Assembly: GCA_035650215.1 (NCBI GenBank)
Contig: DASRIC010000083.1
Coordinates: forward strand, 1-64,000
Direction of reading: 5' to 3'
DNA: 64,000 bases
Source: JACVRW01 sp035650215
Lineage (GTDB): Bacteria > Actinomycetota > Thermoleophilia > Solirubrobacterales > Thermoleophilaceae
Shown: in pieces, positions 41,317 through 49,896 of the stretch
Layout of the letters: each line of letters begins with the position of its first letter
Numbering within the stretch: position 1 is the stretch's first letter
Position numbers and translations under genes: made by a program
The notes under the pieces: generated by a model
Databases searched by the model: none
What the model saw: only the letters and a program-made list of their open reading frames with translations
Told to the model about the DNA's origin: nothing

Positions 41317-42993
41317 TCAGCCCACCATGTCCCGCGCGGCCTGGCCGGCGGGGATCATCGGGTAGCAGTTCTCCTCGGGCGTGACCCGCACGTCCACCAG
41401 CACCGGGCCGTCCTCGGCGAGCGCGTCCTTGAAGGCGCCCACGAGCTCGCCCTTCTCGGTCACGCGCATGCCCTTGGCGCCGAACGCCTCGGCCAGCTTG
41501 ACCCAATCCGGGCTCCCGCCCATCTTCACCGACGAGTAGCGCCGATCCCAGAACAGCTCCTGCCACTGGCGCACCATGCCGAGGTAGCCGTTGTTCATCA
41601 GGAAGACCTTGACCGGGATCTGCTCGTCCACGCAGGTGGCGAGCTCCTGGACGGTCATGATCAGCGAGCCGTCGCCGGCGAGGCAGACCACGTCCAGGTC
41701 GGGGCAGGCCACCTTCGCGCCGAGCGCCGAGGGCAGGCCGAAGCCCATCGTGCCGAGCCCGCCGGAGTTGATCCAGCGGCGCGGCTCGGTGAAGCCGTAG
41801 TACTGGGCGGCCCACATCTGGTGCTGGCCCACGTCCGAGGTCACGATCGCCTGGCCGGCGGTGGCCTCGAACAGCGCCTGCACCATGTACTGCGGCTTGA
41901 TCTCGGAGTTCGTCGAGTCCTCGTAGCCCAGCGGGTGCTTCTCCCGCCAGCCCCTGATGCGCTCGACCCAGCCCTCGAGGCGCGCCCCGTCGCTGTCGAT
42001 CGCGCGGTACTCGGCGGTGAGCTTCGGGAGGATGTTCTTCGCGTCGCCCACGATCGGGATGTGCGCCGGCACGTTCTTCGAGATCTCGGCGGGATCGATG
42101 TCCACGTGGATGAACTTCGCCCGCGGGGCGAACTCGGACAGCTTGCCGGTCACCCGGTCGTCGAAGCGCGCGCCGATCGCCACGATCAGATCCGCCTCGT
42201 CCATCGCGTAGTTGGCGGCGCGGGTGCCGTGCATTCCCAGCATGCCTAGCCACTGCTCGTGGTCGGCCGGGAACGCGCCCAGGCCCATCAGCGTGCAGGT
42301 GACCGGGAACGGGTCGGACACGCAGAGCTCCCTGAACTCCTTCGCCGCGCCCGCGTTCACCACCCCGCCGCCGCCGTAGATCACCGGCCGGCGCGCGTTG
42401 GCCAGTGCCTTGGCCGCCAGCCGGATCTGCTTCGCGTTGCCATCGGTGGTGGGCTGGTAGCCGGGCAGGTGCACGTTCGAGACCGGCTCGTACGGGATGT
42501 CGGCGCGCGAGAGGTCCTGCGGTACGTCGACCAGCACCGGGCCGGGACGGCCGGTGCGCGCGATGTGGAAGGCCTCGTGAATCGCCTTCGGGATGTCGCG
42601 CGGGTCCTGGATCAGGATCGAGTGCTTGACGATCGGCATCGTGATGCCGGAGATGTCGGCCTCTTGGAAGCCGTCGGTGCCGATCAGCTCGGTGCGCACC
42701 TGCCCGGTGAGGAACACCGTGGGCACGCTGTCCATCACCGCGTCGGCGATGGCCGTCACGAGGTTGGTCGCGCCCGGCCCGCTCGTGGCGAGCGCCACGC
42801 CCACCCGTCCGGACGCCTTCGCGTAGCCCTCGGCCGCGTGGCCGGCCCCCTGCTCATGGCGGCACTGGACGTGGCGCAGGCCGGCGTCGTAGAGCGCGTC
42901 GTAGGTGGGGAGGTTGGCGCCGCCCGGGATCCCGAATACGTGCTCGACGCCCTCGGCCTTGAGGCATTCCATGATGGCGTCGACGGCTCGCAT
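41317..42993 (-). CDS. ilvB: Acetolactate synthase large (catalytic) subunit
   Basis: ThDP-dependent first common enzyme of valine, leucine and isoleucine synthesis. The 558-residue protein has FGIPGGANLPTYDAL, CRHEQGAGHAAEGYAKASG with the ThDP glutamate, SGPGATNLVTAIADA, and the ThDP-Mg site GDGSLIMTVQELATC...MNNGYLGMVRQWQELFW. Length is slightly short because the N-terminal extension is missing, but the domain set is complete. The ATG at 42993 has AGAAGGAG about 10 nt upstream and a leader with a 16-bp palindrome. First gene of ilvBN. Confidence 0.96.
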   Translation of the reverse strand: MRAVDAIMECLKAEGVEHVFGIPGGANLPTYDALYDAGLRHVQCRHEQGAGHAAEGYAKASGRVGVALATSGPGATNLVTAIADAVMDSVPTVFLTGQVRTELIGTDGFQEADISGITMPIVKHSILIQDPRDIPKAIHEAFHIARTGRPGPVLVDVPQDLSRADIPYEPVSNVHLPGYQPTTDGNAKQIRLAAKALANARRPVIYGGGGVVNAGAAKEFRELCVSDPFPVTCTLMGLGAFPADHEQWLGMLGMHGTRAANYAMDEADLIVAIGARFDDRVTGKLSEFAPRAKFIHVDIDPAEISKNVPAHIPIVGDAKNILPKLTAEYRAIDSDGARLEGWVERIRGWREKHPLGYEDSTNSEIKPQYMVQALFEATAGQAIVTSDVGQHQMWAAQYYGFTEPRRWINSGGLGTMGFGLPSALGAKVACPDLDVVCLAGDGSLIMTVQELATCVDEQIPVKVFLMNNGYLGMVRQWQELFWDRRYSSVKMGGSPDWVKLAEAFGAKGMRVTEKGELVGAFKDALAEDGPVLVDVRVTPEENCYPMIPAGQAARDMVG

Positions 42994-43060
42994 GACGCGT
43001 GCGCTCCTTCTGCGTCGAGGGACGGGCTCTGGCCGGCCGGCCAGGGAACAGGGCAGTCTA
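42994..43060 (-). promoter_or_regulatory. ilvB promoter and palindromic leader
   Basis: TAGACT (43055-43060) could be the -10. Between it and the AGAAGGAG ribosome site lies a perfect 16-bp palindrome CTGGCCGGCCGGCCAG (43029-43044). No Ile/Leu/Val-rich leader frame is present, so the palindrome is more likely an operator or RNA stem than a peptide attenuator. Confidence 0.5.
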
Positions 43061-43081
43061 ACAAGCGGCTTTCGCCGGATT

Positions 43082-43384
43082 TCAGCCGGGGGCTCGCGCC
43101 CCCGGAGCCCCCGTGGCGTCTGGCTGGTCGCCGGTTTCTCCTGGAAAATCCAAGTCCTCGCCGCAGCGCATGCACACCTGATCCGACACCGCCACGACGT
43201 TGCCGCAGCGCGGGCAGACGCGCCTCGGCTCGCGGCGCTGGTCGCGCATCACGAGCGCGGCGAAGATGCCGATCCCGGGCAGCGCCGTGCCGATCAGGAA
43301 CCAGATGACGAACGAGTTGCCCCTGAGGCGCCCGATCACGCCGGTGGCGAGACCGAACACCAGCGCGACGACGACGAATTCCAA
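43082..43384 (-). CDS. Small membrane protein with C-terminal zinc ribbon
   Basis: 100 residues. Two N-terminal hydrophobic stretches (VVVALVFGLATGVIG and FVIWFLIGTALPGIGIFAALVM) are followed by a treble-cysteine-pair ribbon CPRCGNVVAVSDQVCMRCG (CxxC-x(11)-CxxC) and a Gly/Pro-rich acidic tail. The pattern suggests a membrane-anchored zinc-ribbon protein of unknown partner. The only suitable start is TTG at 43384, which lies 1 nt after the stop of the next small membrane protein gene. The ilvB promoter region begins inside its 3' end. Confidence 0.7.
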   Translation of the reverse strand: MEFVVVALVFGLATGVIGRLRGNSFVIWFLIGTALPGIGIFAALVMRDQRREPRRVCPRCGNVVAVSDQVCMRCGEDLDFPGETGDQPDATGAPGARAPG

Positions 43385-43385
43385 G

Positions 43386-43547
43386 TCAGAGGACGCGCAG
43401 CGCCCAGACGACCGCGATCACCGCGACCACGGCAACCAGGATCCAGGCGATGCCCATCACGAAGCCGAGCACCAGCTTGAACAGGATGTAGGCCGCCAGG
43501 ATGAGCACCAGGACCGCGAGCGCCTTGCGTCCGATGTCAGAAGCCAT
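43386..43547 (-). CDS. 53-residue membrane protein
   Basis: Reading the minus strand from ATG 43547 gives MASDIGRKALAVLVLILAA followed by two hydrophobic helices (AVLVLILAAYILFKLVLGFV and IAWILVAVVAVIAVVWAL) and a short basic end. An in-frame ATG at 43556 would add three residues. It directly precedes the zinc-ribbon gene, separated by 1 nt, so the two probably form a small membrane operon behind the GNAT gene. Conserved role unknown to me; the hydrophobic pattern and tight spacing support a real gene. Confidence 0.65.
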   Translation of the reverse strand: MASDIGRKALAVLVLILAAYILFKLVLGFVMGIAWILVAVVAVIAVVWALRVL

Positions 43548-43586
43548 CTGTCCCATGCCTCAATTCTGGCAGAGGGCGCCGTCGAT

Positions 43587-44534
43587 CTAGAGCAGCCTCG
43601 CGGGGCGGGTGGGCAGGTAGCGGTCGAGGCCGGGGAGCGGCACCGACGACATCACCCAGGCGGGCCAGTGGACCCGGAAGCCGAGCCGCCGCAGCCGGTC
43701 GAGCAGCCACCACGAGTCGGTGGTGCAGAACACCCCGAACGTCTCGGGCTCCTGTTGCTTGGCCACGCGGTCGAGCGCCGCCAGCACCACCGGCAAGAGA
43801 TCCTCCGGGGTCTCCCCGACCGCCGGGCCGATCTCGCCGTCGGAGCTGACCCAGCAGAGCGCGGTCGCGAGCCGGGTTCGCGGATCCACGAGCGCGAGGC
43901 AGTTGCGCCTGCGGCCGAAGAACTCGTGCAGGCGCGGGCGCTCGTGGCCGATGGCCGACGGCTCGAGCCGCTTCCACTCCTCCACCGCACGCTCCGAGGT
44001 GAGCACGTGCACGCTCGGCTCGAGCGAGTCGACCTCGGTCGCGCGCCGCTCGAGATAGCGCTCGGCCCGGTGGCGCAGGTGCCAGTGCCCGCCCACTGGC
44101 ATCACGCCGAAGTCCGTGTAGAGCGTGAGGTCGCTCGGCGTGCCGACCGTGAGCACGACCCGCCCGAGGTCGGGGGTCGGCGAGTCCGGCCACACGCACT
44201 CGAGCAGCGCCCGGCCGATGCCGCCCCCCGCGTGCTGGGGCGAGACCCACAGCTCGGTGAGCTCGTCCATCGCGCCGAAGCGCGCGGCGCGCGTGTAGCC
44301 GACCATCTCGTCGCCGGCCTCGCAGATCCAGAACGCACCGTGCTCCTGAGCGGCCAAGAACTCGAGGAACGGGCGCTCGCGCTCCCACTGGGCGTCGAGC
44401 TCCTCGCCCGTCCGCGCCTCGTCGGAGCCCATCAGGCCGCGCGTACGGCGCGAGGCGTCCCAGGCTCGCTCCCCGAGGTCGAACACCGCGCGCAGGTCGC
44501 CCGCGCGTCCCTCGCGAATCTCGTGCTCGGTCAT
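43587..44534 (-). CDS. GNAT-family acetyltransferase with extra C-terminal domain
   Basis: 315 residues. The N-terminal GNAT domain (about 1-150) has MVGYTRAARFGAMDELTELWVSPQHAGGGIGRALL, with HAGGGIGRAL as the acetyl-CoA loop. The second half (about 165-315) resembles a second degenerate GNAT-like domain (RNCLALVDPRTRLATALCWVS, LGFRVHWPAWVMSSV). The ATG at 44534 overlaps the upstream NADH dehydrogenase stop (ATGA), so they are co-translated. Substrate unknown. Confidence 0.85.
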   Translation of the reverse strand: MTEHEIREGRAGDLRAVFDLGERAWDASRRTRGLMGSDEARTGEELDAQWERERPFLEFLAAQEHGAFWICEAGDEMVGYTRAARFGAMDELTELWVSPQHAGGGIGRALLECVWPDSPTPDLGRVVLTVGTPSDLTLYTDFGVMPVGGHWHLRHRAERYLERRATEVDSLEPSVHVLTSERAVEEWKRLEPSAIGHERPRLHEFFGRRRNCLALVDPRTRLATALCWVSSDGEIGPAVGETPEDLLPVVLAALDRVAKQQEPETFGVFCTTDSWWLLDRLRRLGFRVHWPAWVMSSVPLPGLDRYLPTRPARLL

Positions 44535-45862
44535 CGCTCGGCCACGGCCGGATCCTCGCTCTCCGCGGAGGCCTCCAGGTGCCGCTCGAGCGGGTCCGGG
44601 TGCCCGAGCTGACCGAGCTCGGCGGAGGCGCGCCCGAACAGCAGGCCCACGCCCCAGTCCAGTCCGAGCCGGAGCTTGCGGGCGAGTCCCGGCATCATCG
44701 CCAGGTGGTAGGTGCGGGCGGCGAACCAGGCGGGGAAGCCCCGCAGGCGCAGGCCGAGCATGGTGGCTACCGCCTTGTGCTGGCCCATGTCCACGAACAC
44801 GCCGAGGGTCCGGTAGCGGAGCGGGCGGGTGCGCTGGCCGCGCAGCGTGTTGGCCACGTTGTCGGCCACGACACGGCCCTGGCGGATCGCGTGCTGGGCG
44901 GTGGGCGGGCAGGCGCGCTTGCGCCGCTGCGCCGGGTCCGGCACGGCGGCGGCGTCGCCGATCGCCCACACGTTCTGGCGACCGGCCACGCGCATGTGCG
45001 AGTCGACCTCGAGGCGGCCATCGGGGCCGATCGGCAGTCCGAGCTCGCGCACCACGGGGGTAGGCCGCACCCCGGCGGTCCAGCAGACGTTGCGGGTGGC
45101 CACCTGCTCGCCCGTGGAGAGCACTGCCGTGCGCTCGTCCATACGGTCGAGCCGGGTGCCGGGGCGGATCTCCATCCCCCGGCCGCGCAGCTCGCGGGTG
45201 GCGAACGCGGCCAGGCTGGCCGGGATCTCGGGCATCACGCGGTCCTCGGCCTCCACCAGGATCCAGCGCGTGCCGGTCAGGCGGCAGCGCGGGTAGCGGT
45301 CGAGCGTGTCCGCCACGTAGTCCTGCAGCTCGGCGATCCCCTCGAGTCCGGCGTAGCCGGCCCCTACGAACACGTAGGTCAGGTACTCGCGCCGCTCGTC
45401 GTCGTTCGGTAGCGACTCCGCCACCTCGAGGTTCCAGAGCACCCGGTTGCGGAGCGCGATCGCATCGGCGAGCGTCTTGAAGCCCATCGCGTGCTGGGCC
45501 AGGCCGGGCACGGGGAGCACGCGCGAGACCGAGCCGAGTGCGATCACGAGCTGGTCGTAGCGCAGCGTCTCGTCGCGGCCGTCGACCGTGTGCACGCGGA
45601 GCTCGTTCAGCTCGGGATCGGCTCCGGTCACGCGCGCCAGGCGCACATCGGCCCAGTCCAGCTGCTCGCGCAGCGGCACCACCACGTGGCGGGGCTCGAG
45701 CGAGCCCGCCGCGGCGCCCGGCAGCAGCGGCGAGTAGAGCAGGAAGTTCACGTCCGCGACAAGGAGGATGCGCGCGCTGTGGCGCGGCAGCCGCCGCTCG
45801 AGCCGGCGGGCGGCGTACAGCCCGCCGAATCCGCCGCCGGCGATCACGACGTCGTTCGACAC
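44531..45862 (-). CDS. Type II NADH:quinone oxidoreductase-like flavoprotein
   Basis: FAD-dependent, non-proton-pumping NADH dehydrogenase (NDH-2) or close relative, 443 residues. FAD motif VVIAGGGFGGLYAARRLE near the start; NAD motif YVFVGAGYAGLEGIAELQD about residue 165; CWTAGVRPTP and VWAIGDAAAV are typical second-FAD blocks. The C-terminal part with hydrophobic and basic stretches (LRLRGFPAWFAARTYHLAMMPG) should attach it to the membrane. The GTG at 45862 has TAGCCT 8 nt upstream. It would feed electrons to the menaquinone made by the men genes. Confidence 0.92.
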   Translation of the reverse strand: MSNDVVIAGGGFGGLYAARRLERRLPRHSARILLVADVNFLLYSPLLPGAAAGSLEPRHVVVPLREQLDWADVRLARVTGADPELNELRVHTVDGRDETLRYDQLVIALGSVSRVLPVPGLAQHAMGFKTLADAIALRNRVLWNLEVAESLPNDDERREYLTYVFVGAGYAGLEGIAELQDYVADTLDRYPRCRLTGTRWILVEAEDRVMPEIPASLAAFATRELRGRGMEIRPGTRLDRMDERTAVLSTGEQVATRNVCWTAGVRPTPVVRELGLPIGPDGRLEVDSHMRVAGRQNVWAIGDAAAVPDPAQRRKRACPPTAQHAIRQGRVVADNVANTLRGQRTRPLRYRTLGVFVDMGQHKAVATMLGLRLRGFPAWFAARTYHLAMMPGLARKLRLGLDWGVGLLFGRASAELGQLGHPDPLERHLEASAESEDPAVAER

Positions 45863-45870
45863 GGCCCGCG

Positions 45871-45876
45871 AGGCTA
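45871..45876 (-). promoter_or_regulatory. Putative -10 box of the NDH-2 gene
   Basis: TAGCCT lies 8 nt before the GTG start, in the 11-bp gap after the upstream membrane-protein gene and partly inside its end. Confidence 0.45.
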
Positions 45877-46497
45877 CCGCCGGGCCGCGTCGAGCGCGGG
45901 GCGCATGCCCTCGGGCATCCGGCGCCGCACGCGCCAGGGGGCTCCGGCGAAGGCGTGGTTGGCCACCGTGGCGAAGCCCTGCTCGTCCTCCCGGAGGGCG
46001 AGCAGCAGGTGCGCCACGCGATCCGAGGGCGGAAGCTCGGGGTCCTGCGCGCGGACGCAGAAGCAGTGCACCCGCCGGCCTCCCGGTGTCACGAGCAGCG
46101 CGCCCGCCTCTCCCACGAGCCAGGTGCCGAGCTCGCCCGGCTCGCGCGCAAGGCCGGTGCGGCGCTGGAGCTCGCGCTCCTCGTGGCCGAGCAGGTCGCC
46201 GAGCAGGCCCTGGGCGGTGGCTTCGGCGCCCTCGTTGCGCGGCCCCTTCGGCCGCACCACGCTGGCGCCCCTGAAGGCGTACAGCTCCGGAATGATCCAG
46301 GCGTGCGCGATCGCCACGAGCGCCACCGGCGCCGCGATCGGGGCGAGCGCCAGCATCGCCGCGCCCGCCACCAGGAACGGGATGGTGTAGAGGAGCGTCC
46401 AGGCGTGCCAGATCCGCCCCCAGCGGCGCAGCCAGAGAGCGTCGGTCCGCTGGCGCCAGGGGACCGCGGCGAGCTCAGGCAGCGCGGCCGATGCCAC
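45874..46497 (-). CDS. Membrane protein of unknown function
   Basis: 207 residues. The early segment ALWLRRWGRIWHAWTLLYTIPFLVAGAAMLALAPIAAPVALVAIAHAW gives two membrane helices (about 30-70), followed by a cytoplasmic region with GAEATAQGLLGDLLGHEERELQRRTGL and a predicted beta/alpha part (WLVGEAGALLVTPGGRRVHCFCVRA). I do not recognise the family. The start is GTG at 46497, sharing one base with the stop of the 74-residue gene (TAGTG), so the two are coupled. Confidence 0.65.
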   Translation of the reverse strand: MASAALPELAAVPWRQRTDALWLRRWGRIWHAWTLLYTIPFLVAGAAMLALAPIAAPVALVAIAHAWIIPELYAFRGASVVRPKGPRNEGAEATAQGLLGDLLGHEERELQRRTGLAREPGELGTWLVGEAGALLVTPGGRRVHCFCVRAQDPELPPSDRVAHLLLALREDEQGFATVANHAFAGAPWRVRRRMPEGMRPALDAARR

Positions 46498-46721
46498 TAG
46501 CCGCCGGCGATCGGCCGCCGCATGATCACCAGGTCGGCCTCGCGCGGCAGCTCGCGCACGTGCGTGGCCTTGCCAGGGCCGTCCGGCACCGTGCCGATGT
46601 AGCCGAGGCCCTGCTGGTCGCCGAACTCGCGAACGGCCGCCTGGAAGGCCAGGTCGTCCTCGGCCGTCCACTCGGCCAGCGTGGTGTGCCCCGTGCCGTC
46701 CATCCGTATCAGTCGCGCCAC
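46497..46721 (-). CDS. Small conserved-looking protein, unknown function
   Basis: 74 residues starting VARLIRMDGTGHTTLAEWTAEDD, with an alpha/beta pattern and a C terminus LREADLVIMRR-like (LPREADLVIMRRPIAGG). I chose the GTG at 46721 because GGAGGA lies 5 nt before it; a TTG at 46733 would add four residues upstream and include the ribosome site. The sequence resembles small nucleotide-binding-free proteins of unknown role found singly in actinobacteria, but I cannot name a family. Coupled to the membrane protein gene downstream. Confidence 0.6.
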   Translation of the reverse strand: MARLIRMDGTGHTTLAEWTAEDDLAFQAAVREFGDQQGLGYIGTVPDGPGKATHVRELPREADLVIMRRPIAGG

Positions 46722-46778
46722 CGTGTCCTCCAATCGAGACGAGAGCCTGCGACGGATGGTACGCCCCGGCGCGCGCGC

Positions 46779-48212
46779 TCAGGCGCCGATCTTCTCGCGG
46801 ATCAGCCGCTGCACCTCGCCGCCGTCCGCCGCGCCGCGGGTCTCGCGCATCACCGCGCCCATGATCGCCCCGATCGCCTTTTCCTTCCCCGCCTTGAACT
46901 TCTCGACGGCATCCGGGTTGTCGGCGATCGCCCGCTCCACGATCGCGTCGAGCTCGCCGGCGGCGGCCATTCCGAGCCCGCGCTGCTCCACGATCGCCGC
47001 CGGGTCGCCGCCCTCGGCCACCAGCGCGTCGAGCACCTCCTTGGCGGCGCCTGCGGAGACCTCCCTCGCCCCGACCATCTCCACCAGCCTCGCGAACGCC
47101 GCGGGCTCGAGCCGCGTCTCGGCCGGATCGGCGTCGCCGATGCGGGCCGCCAGCTCGTTCGTGATCCAGTTTGCGATCGAGCGGGCGTCGCCGTTCGCGC
47201 TCGCCGCGAGCGCCGACTCGTAGAAGTCGCCCAGCTCGGTCCGGAAGGCGAGGTGCCGCGCGAGGTCGGCCGGCAGCGCCAGCTCCCGCTCGAGGCGCTC
47301 GGCACGGGCGGCGGGCAGCTCGGGCATCGCGGCGCGGGCGCGCTCGAGCATCTCGTCGGTCGGGGCGATCGGCACGAGGTCGGGCTCGGGGAAGTAGCGG
47401 TAGTCGTGCGCCTCCTCCTTGGAGCGCAGCGTGGTGAGCGAGCCCGAGGCCGGGTCGTAGTGAAGCGTCTCCTGCTCCACCTCGCCCCCATCCCGCACGA
47501 GCGCCTCCTGCCTCGCGATCTCGGCGGCGATGCCGCGCTCGAGGAAGCGGAACGAGTTCATGTTCTTCAGCTCGGTCTTGGTACCGAGCGTGGTCTGGCC
47601 CGCGGGGCGGATCGACACGTTGGCGTCCACCCGCAGGGAGCCCTCCTCCATGTTCACGTCGGACACGCCCATGTGGCGCAGCGTGGCTTGGAGCAGGCGC
47701 CCGAACTCCGCCGCCTCGTGCGGGGAGCGCAGGTCGGGCTCGGTCACGATCTCCACGAGCGGTGTGCCGCCGCGGTTGAAGTCGACCACGCTCCCCTCTG
47801 CGCCGTGGATGCGACCCGAGCTGCCCGCGTGCACGAGCTTCGCGGCGTCCTCCTCGAGATGCACCCGGTGGATGCGCACGTCGCCGAGACGTCCGCCCCG
47901 GCCCAGCGGGATGTCGTACTGGCTGATCTGGTAGCCCTTGGCCAGGTCGGGATAGAAGTAGTTCTTGCGGTGAAAGATCGAGCGCGGCGCGATCTCGCAA
48001 TCGAAGGCCATCGCGATCATGAGCGCGTAGTGCACCGCCTCGGCGTTGGCCACCGGGAGCGTGCCCGGGTGCCCCAGGCAGACCGGGCAGGTGCGCGTGT
48101 TGGGCTCCTCCCCGAACGACAGCGCGCAGCCGCAGAACATCTTCGTCCGGGTGCGCAGCTGGGTGTGGATCTCGACCCCGATCACGGGCTCGTACTCGCG
48201 CGTGGCGCTCAT
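46779..48212 (-). CDS. gatB: Asp-tRNA(Asn)/Glu-tRNA(Gln) amidotransferase subunit B
   Basis: tRNA-binding and kinase subunit of GatCAB, which amidates misacylated Glu-tRNA(Gln) or Asp-tRNA(Asn). The 477-residue protein has VIGVEIHTQLRTRTKMFCGC (10-29), CPVCLGHPGTLPVAN with zinc-type cysteines, FHRKNYFYPDLAKGYQISQYDIPL, NRGGTPLVEIVTEPDL and EAHDYRYFPEPDL, then the YqeY-like tail ending LIREKIGA. The ATG overlaps the gatA stop (ATGA). Confidence 0.96.
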   Translation of the reverse strand: MSATREYEPVIGVEIHTQLRTRTKMFCGCALSFGEEPNTRTCPVCLGHPGTLPVANAEAVHYALMIAMAFDCEIAPRSIFHRKNYFYPDLAKGYQISQYDIPLGRGGRLGDVRIHRVHLEEDAAKLVHAGSSGRIHGAEGSVVDFNRGGTPLVEIVTEPDLRSPHEAAEFGRLLQATLRHMGVSDVNMEEGSLRVDANVSIRPAGQTTLGTKTELKNMNSFRFLERGIAAEIARQEALVRDGGEVEQETLHYDPASGSLTTLRSKEEAHDYRYFPEPDLVPIAPTDEMLERARAAMPELPAARAERLERELALPADLARHLAFRTELGDFYESALAASANGDARSIANWITNELAARIGDADPAETRLEPAAFARLVEMVGAREVSAGAAKEVLDALVAEGGDPAAIVEQRGLGMAAAGELDAIVERAIADNPDAVEKFKAGKEKAIGAIMGAVMRETRGAADGGEVQRLIREKIGA

Positions 48213-49606
48213 CGCAGCACCGGCACCCCCTCGAAGCCGATCGCCTGCTCGAGCGCGTAGGCCGCGTCGAGGATGCGCGGCTCGCTGAACGCCGGGCCGG
48301 CGATCTGGAACCCCACCGGTAGGCCCTCTGACAGCCCGCACGGGATCGAGATCGCGGGGATGCCCGCGAGTGGCATCGGCACGGTGAAGTAGTCGGCCAG
48401 GTACATCGCAAGTGGATCGGCGGTGCGCGCGCCCAGCTCGAACGCCACCGTGGCAGAGGTGGGCGTGACCACGAAGTCGACCTGCTCGAAGGCGGCTCGG
48501 AAGTCCCGCGCGATCTTGGTGCGCACCTTCTGGGCGGTGCCGTAGTAGGCCTCGTAGTAGCCCGAGGAGAGTGCGTAGGTGCCGATCATGATGCGGCGCT
48601 TGACCTCGTCGCCGAAGCCGTCGTGGCGGGTGCGCTCGTACATCGAGGTGAGGTTGCCGTCCGCCTCGTCGCGGGGCCCGTAGCGCACGCCGTCGTAGCG
48701 CGCGAGGTTCGCGCTCGCCTCCGCGGGCGCGATCACGTAGTAGGCGGCGATGCCGTGGCGCGCGTTCGGCAGGTCGATCTCCTTGATCGCGCCGCCCAGC
48801 TCCTCGAGTTTTGCGATCGTGGCCCTCACGGCGTCGGCCACGCCGGGCTCGACGCCCTCCTCCTCGAGGCCCCAGACGCCGAAGCGCAGACCGTCGAGCC
48901 GCTCCGCGCTCGGCAGCGCCACGCCCTCGGGGATGCCGAGCGAGGTGGAGTCGCAGGGGTCGCGCCCCTGCAGGTGCCCGAGCAGGATCGCGGCGTCGGT
49001 CACGTCGCGCGTGAGCGGGCCGCACTGGTCGAGCGAGGACGCGAAGGCGATCATGCCGTAGCGGCTGACGGCGCCGTAGGTGGGCTTCATGCCCACGACC
49101 CCGCACAGCGACGCCGGCTGGCGGATCGAGCCCCCCGTGTCGGTACCGATCGCCCAGGGCGCGCTGCCGGCCGCGACCGCGGCCGCGCTCCCGCCGCTCG
49201 AGCCGCCGGGCACCCGCGTGCGGTCCCAGGGGTTCTGCACCGGCCCGTAGCCCGAGTTCTCGGTCGAGGAGCCCATCGCGAACTCGTCCTGGTTCGTCTT
49301 GCCGAGCACCTGGGCGCCGGCCGCGCGCAGGTTGCGAACGGTCGTGGCGCTGTAGGGCGGGCGGTAGCCCTCGAGAATGCGCGAGCCCGCCGCGCTCGGC
49401 ACACCCTCCACGCAGAACAGGTCCTTGACCGCCACCGGCGGCAGCGTGCCGCCCCGGTTCTCCTCTGCAACCCACAGATAGGCGCCGAGCTCATCCGCCG
49501 CGGCGCGCTCGCGCCAGAAGTCGAAGACCTCCTCGCCGGAGACCTCGCCCGCCGCAATCCGCTGGGCCTGCTGCGCCGCGGTCAGGTCGAGCAGGTCGTC
49601 GCTCAC
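48209..49606 (-). CDS. gatA: Asp-tRNA(Asn)/Glu-tRNA(Gln) amidotransferase subunit A
   Basis: Glutaminase/amidase subunit producing ammonia for GatB. The 465-residue protein has the catalytic lysine in PPVAVKDLFCVEGV, TNQDEFAMGSSTENSGYGP, and the amidase signature VPGGSSGGSAAAVAAG with GTDTGGSIRQPASLCGVVG (Ser-cisSer-Lys triad). The GTG at 49606 overlaps the gatC stop (GTGA). Order gatC-gatA-gatB in one operon; implies at least one of AsnRS or GlnRS is missing from the genome, which lies outside this window. Confidence 0.96.
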   Translation of the reverse strand: MSDDLLDLTAAQQAQRIAAGEVSGEEVFDFWRERAAADELGAYLWVAEENRGGTLPPVAVKDLFCVEGVPSAAGSRILEGYRPPYSATTVRNLRAAGAQVLGKTNQDEFAMGSSTENSGYGPVQNPWDRTRVPGGSSGGSAAAVAAGSAPWAIGTDTGGSIRQPASLCGVVGMKPTYGAVSRYGMIAFASSLDQCGPLTRDVTDAAILLGHLQGRDPCDSTSLGIPEGVALPSAERLDGLRFGVWGLEEEGVEPGVADAVRATIAKLEELGGAIKEIDLPNARHGIAAYYVIAPAEASANLARYDGVRYGPRDEADGNLTSMYERTRHDGFGDEVKRRIMIGTYALSSGYYEAYYGTAQKVRTKIARDFRAAFEQVDFVVTPTSATVAFELGARTADPLAMYLADYFTVPMPLAGIPAISIPCGLSEGLPVGFQIAGPAFSEPRILDAAYALEQAIGFEGVPVLR

Positions 49607-49896
49607 GAGCCTGACCCTCCGGGGCTGGGAACACGAAAGCCCCCGTCGGCGCTGTCGGGAGCCTGCTCGAGCGCCCGCTCGCGCGGCATGCTTGGCCGCG
49701 GCACGTCGTCGCGCAGGACGTTCACGAGATCGACCACGTGCGAGGTCGGCTCGACCCCCTCGAGGTCGATCTCGTTCATCGTCTCCACGTGCTCGAGGAT
49801 CTTCGAGAGCTCCGGCGGCATGCGCGCGATCTCCTCCTCGCTCAGCTCGATCCTGGCCAGCCGGGCCACGTGCAGCACCTGATCGCGGTCGATCAT
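49603..49896 (-). CDS. gatC: Asp-tRNA(Asn)/Glu-tRNA(Gln) amidotransferase subunit C
   Basis: Small belt subunit that holds GatA and GatB together. The 97-residue product begins MIDRDQVLHVARLARIELSEEE, then ILEHVETMNEIDLEGVEPTSHV and LRDDVPRPSMPRERALEQAPDSADGGFRVP, all diagnostic. The ATG overlaps the stop of the Vps62-like gene (ATGA), yet a TACAAT hexamer lies 7 nt before it inside that gene, so gatCAB may have its own leaderless promoter. Confidence 0.95.
   Translation of the reverse strand: MIDRDQVLHVARLARIELSEEEIARMPPELSKILEHVETMNEIDLEGVEPTSHVVDLVNVLRDDVPRPSMPRERALEQAPDSADGGFRVPSPGGSGS

Noticed and set aside
42994..43081. Ile/Leu/Val leader peptide ahead of ilvB
   Set aside because: All frames between the -10 candidate and ilvB were read; none is enriched in branched-chain codons.
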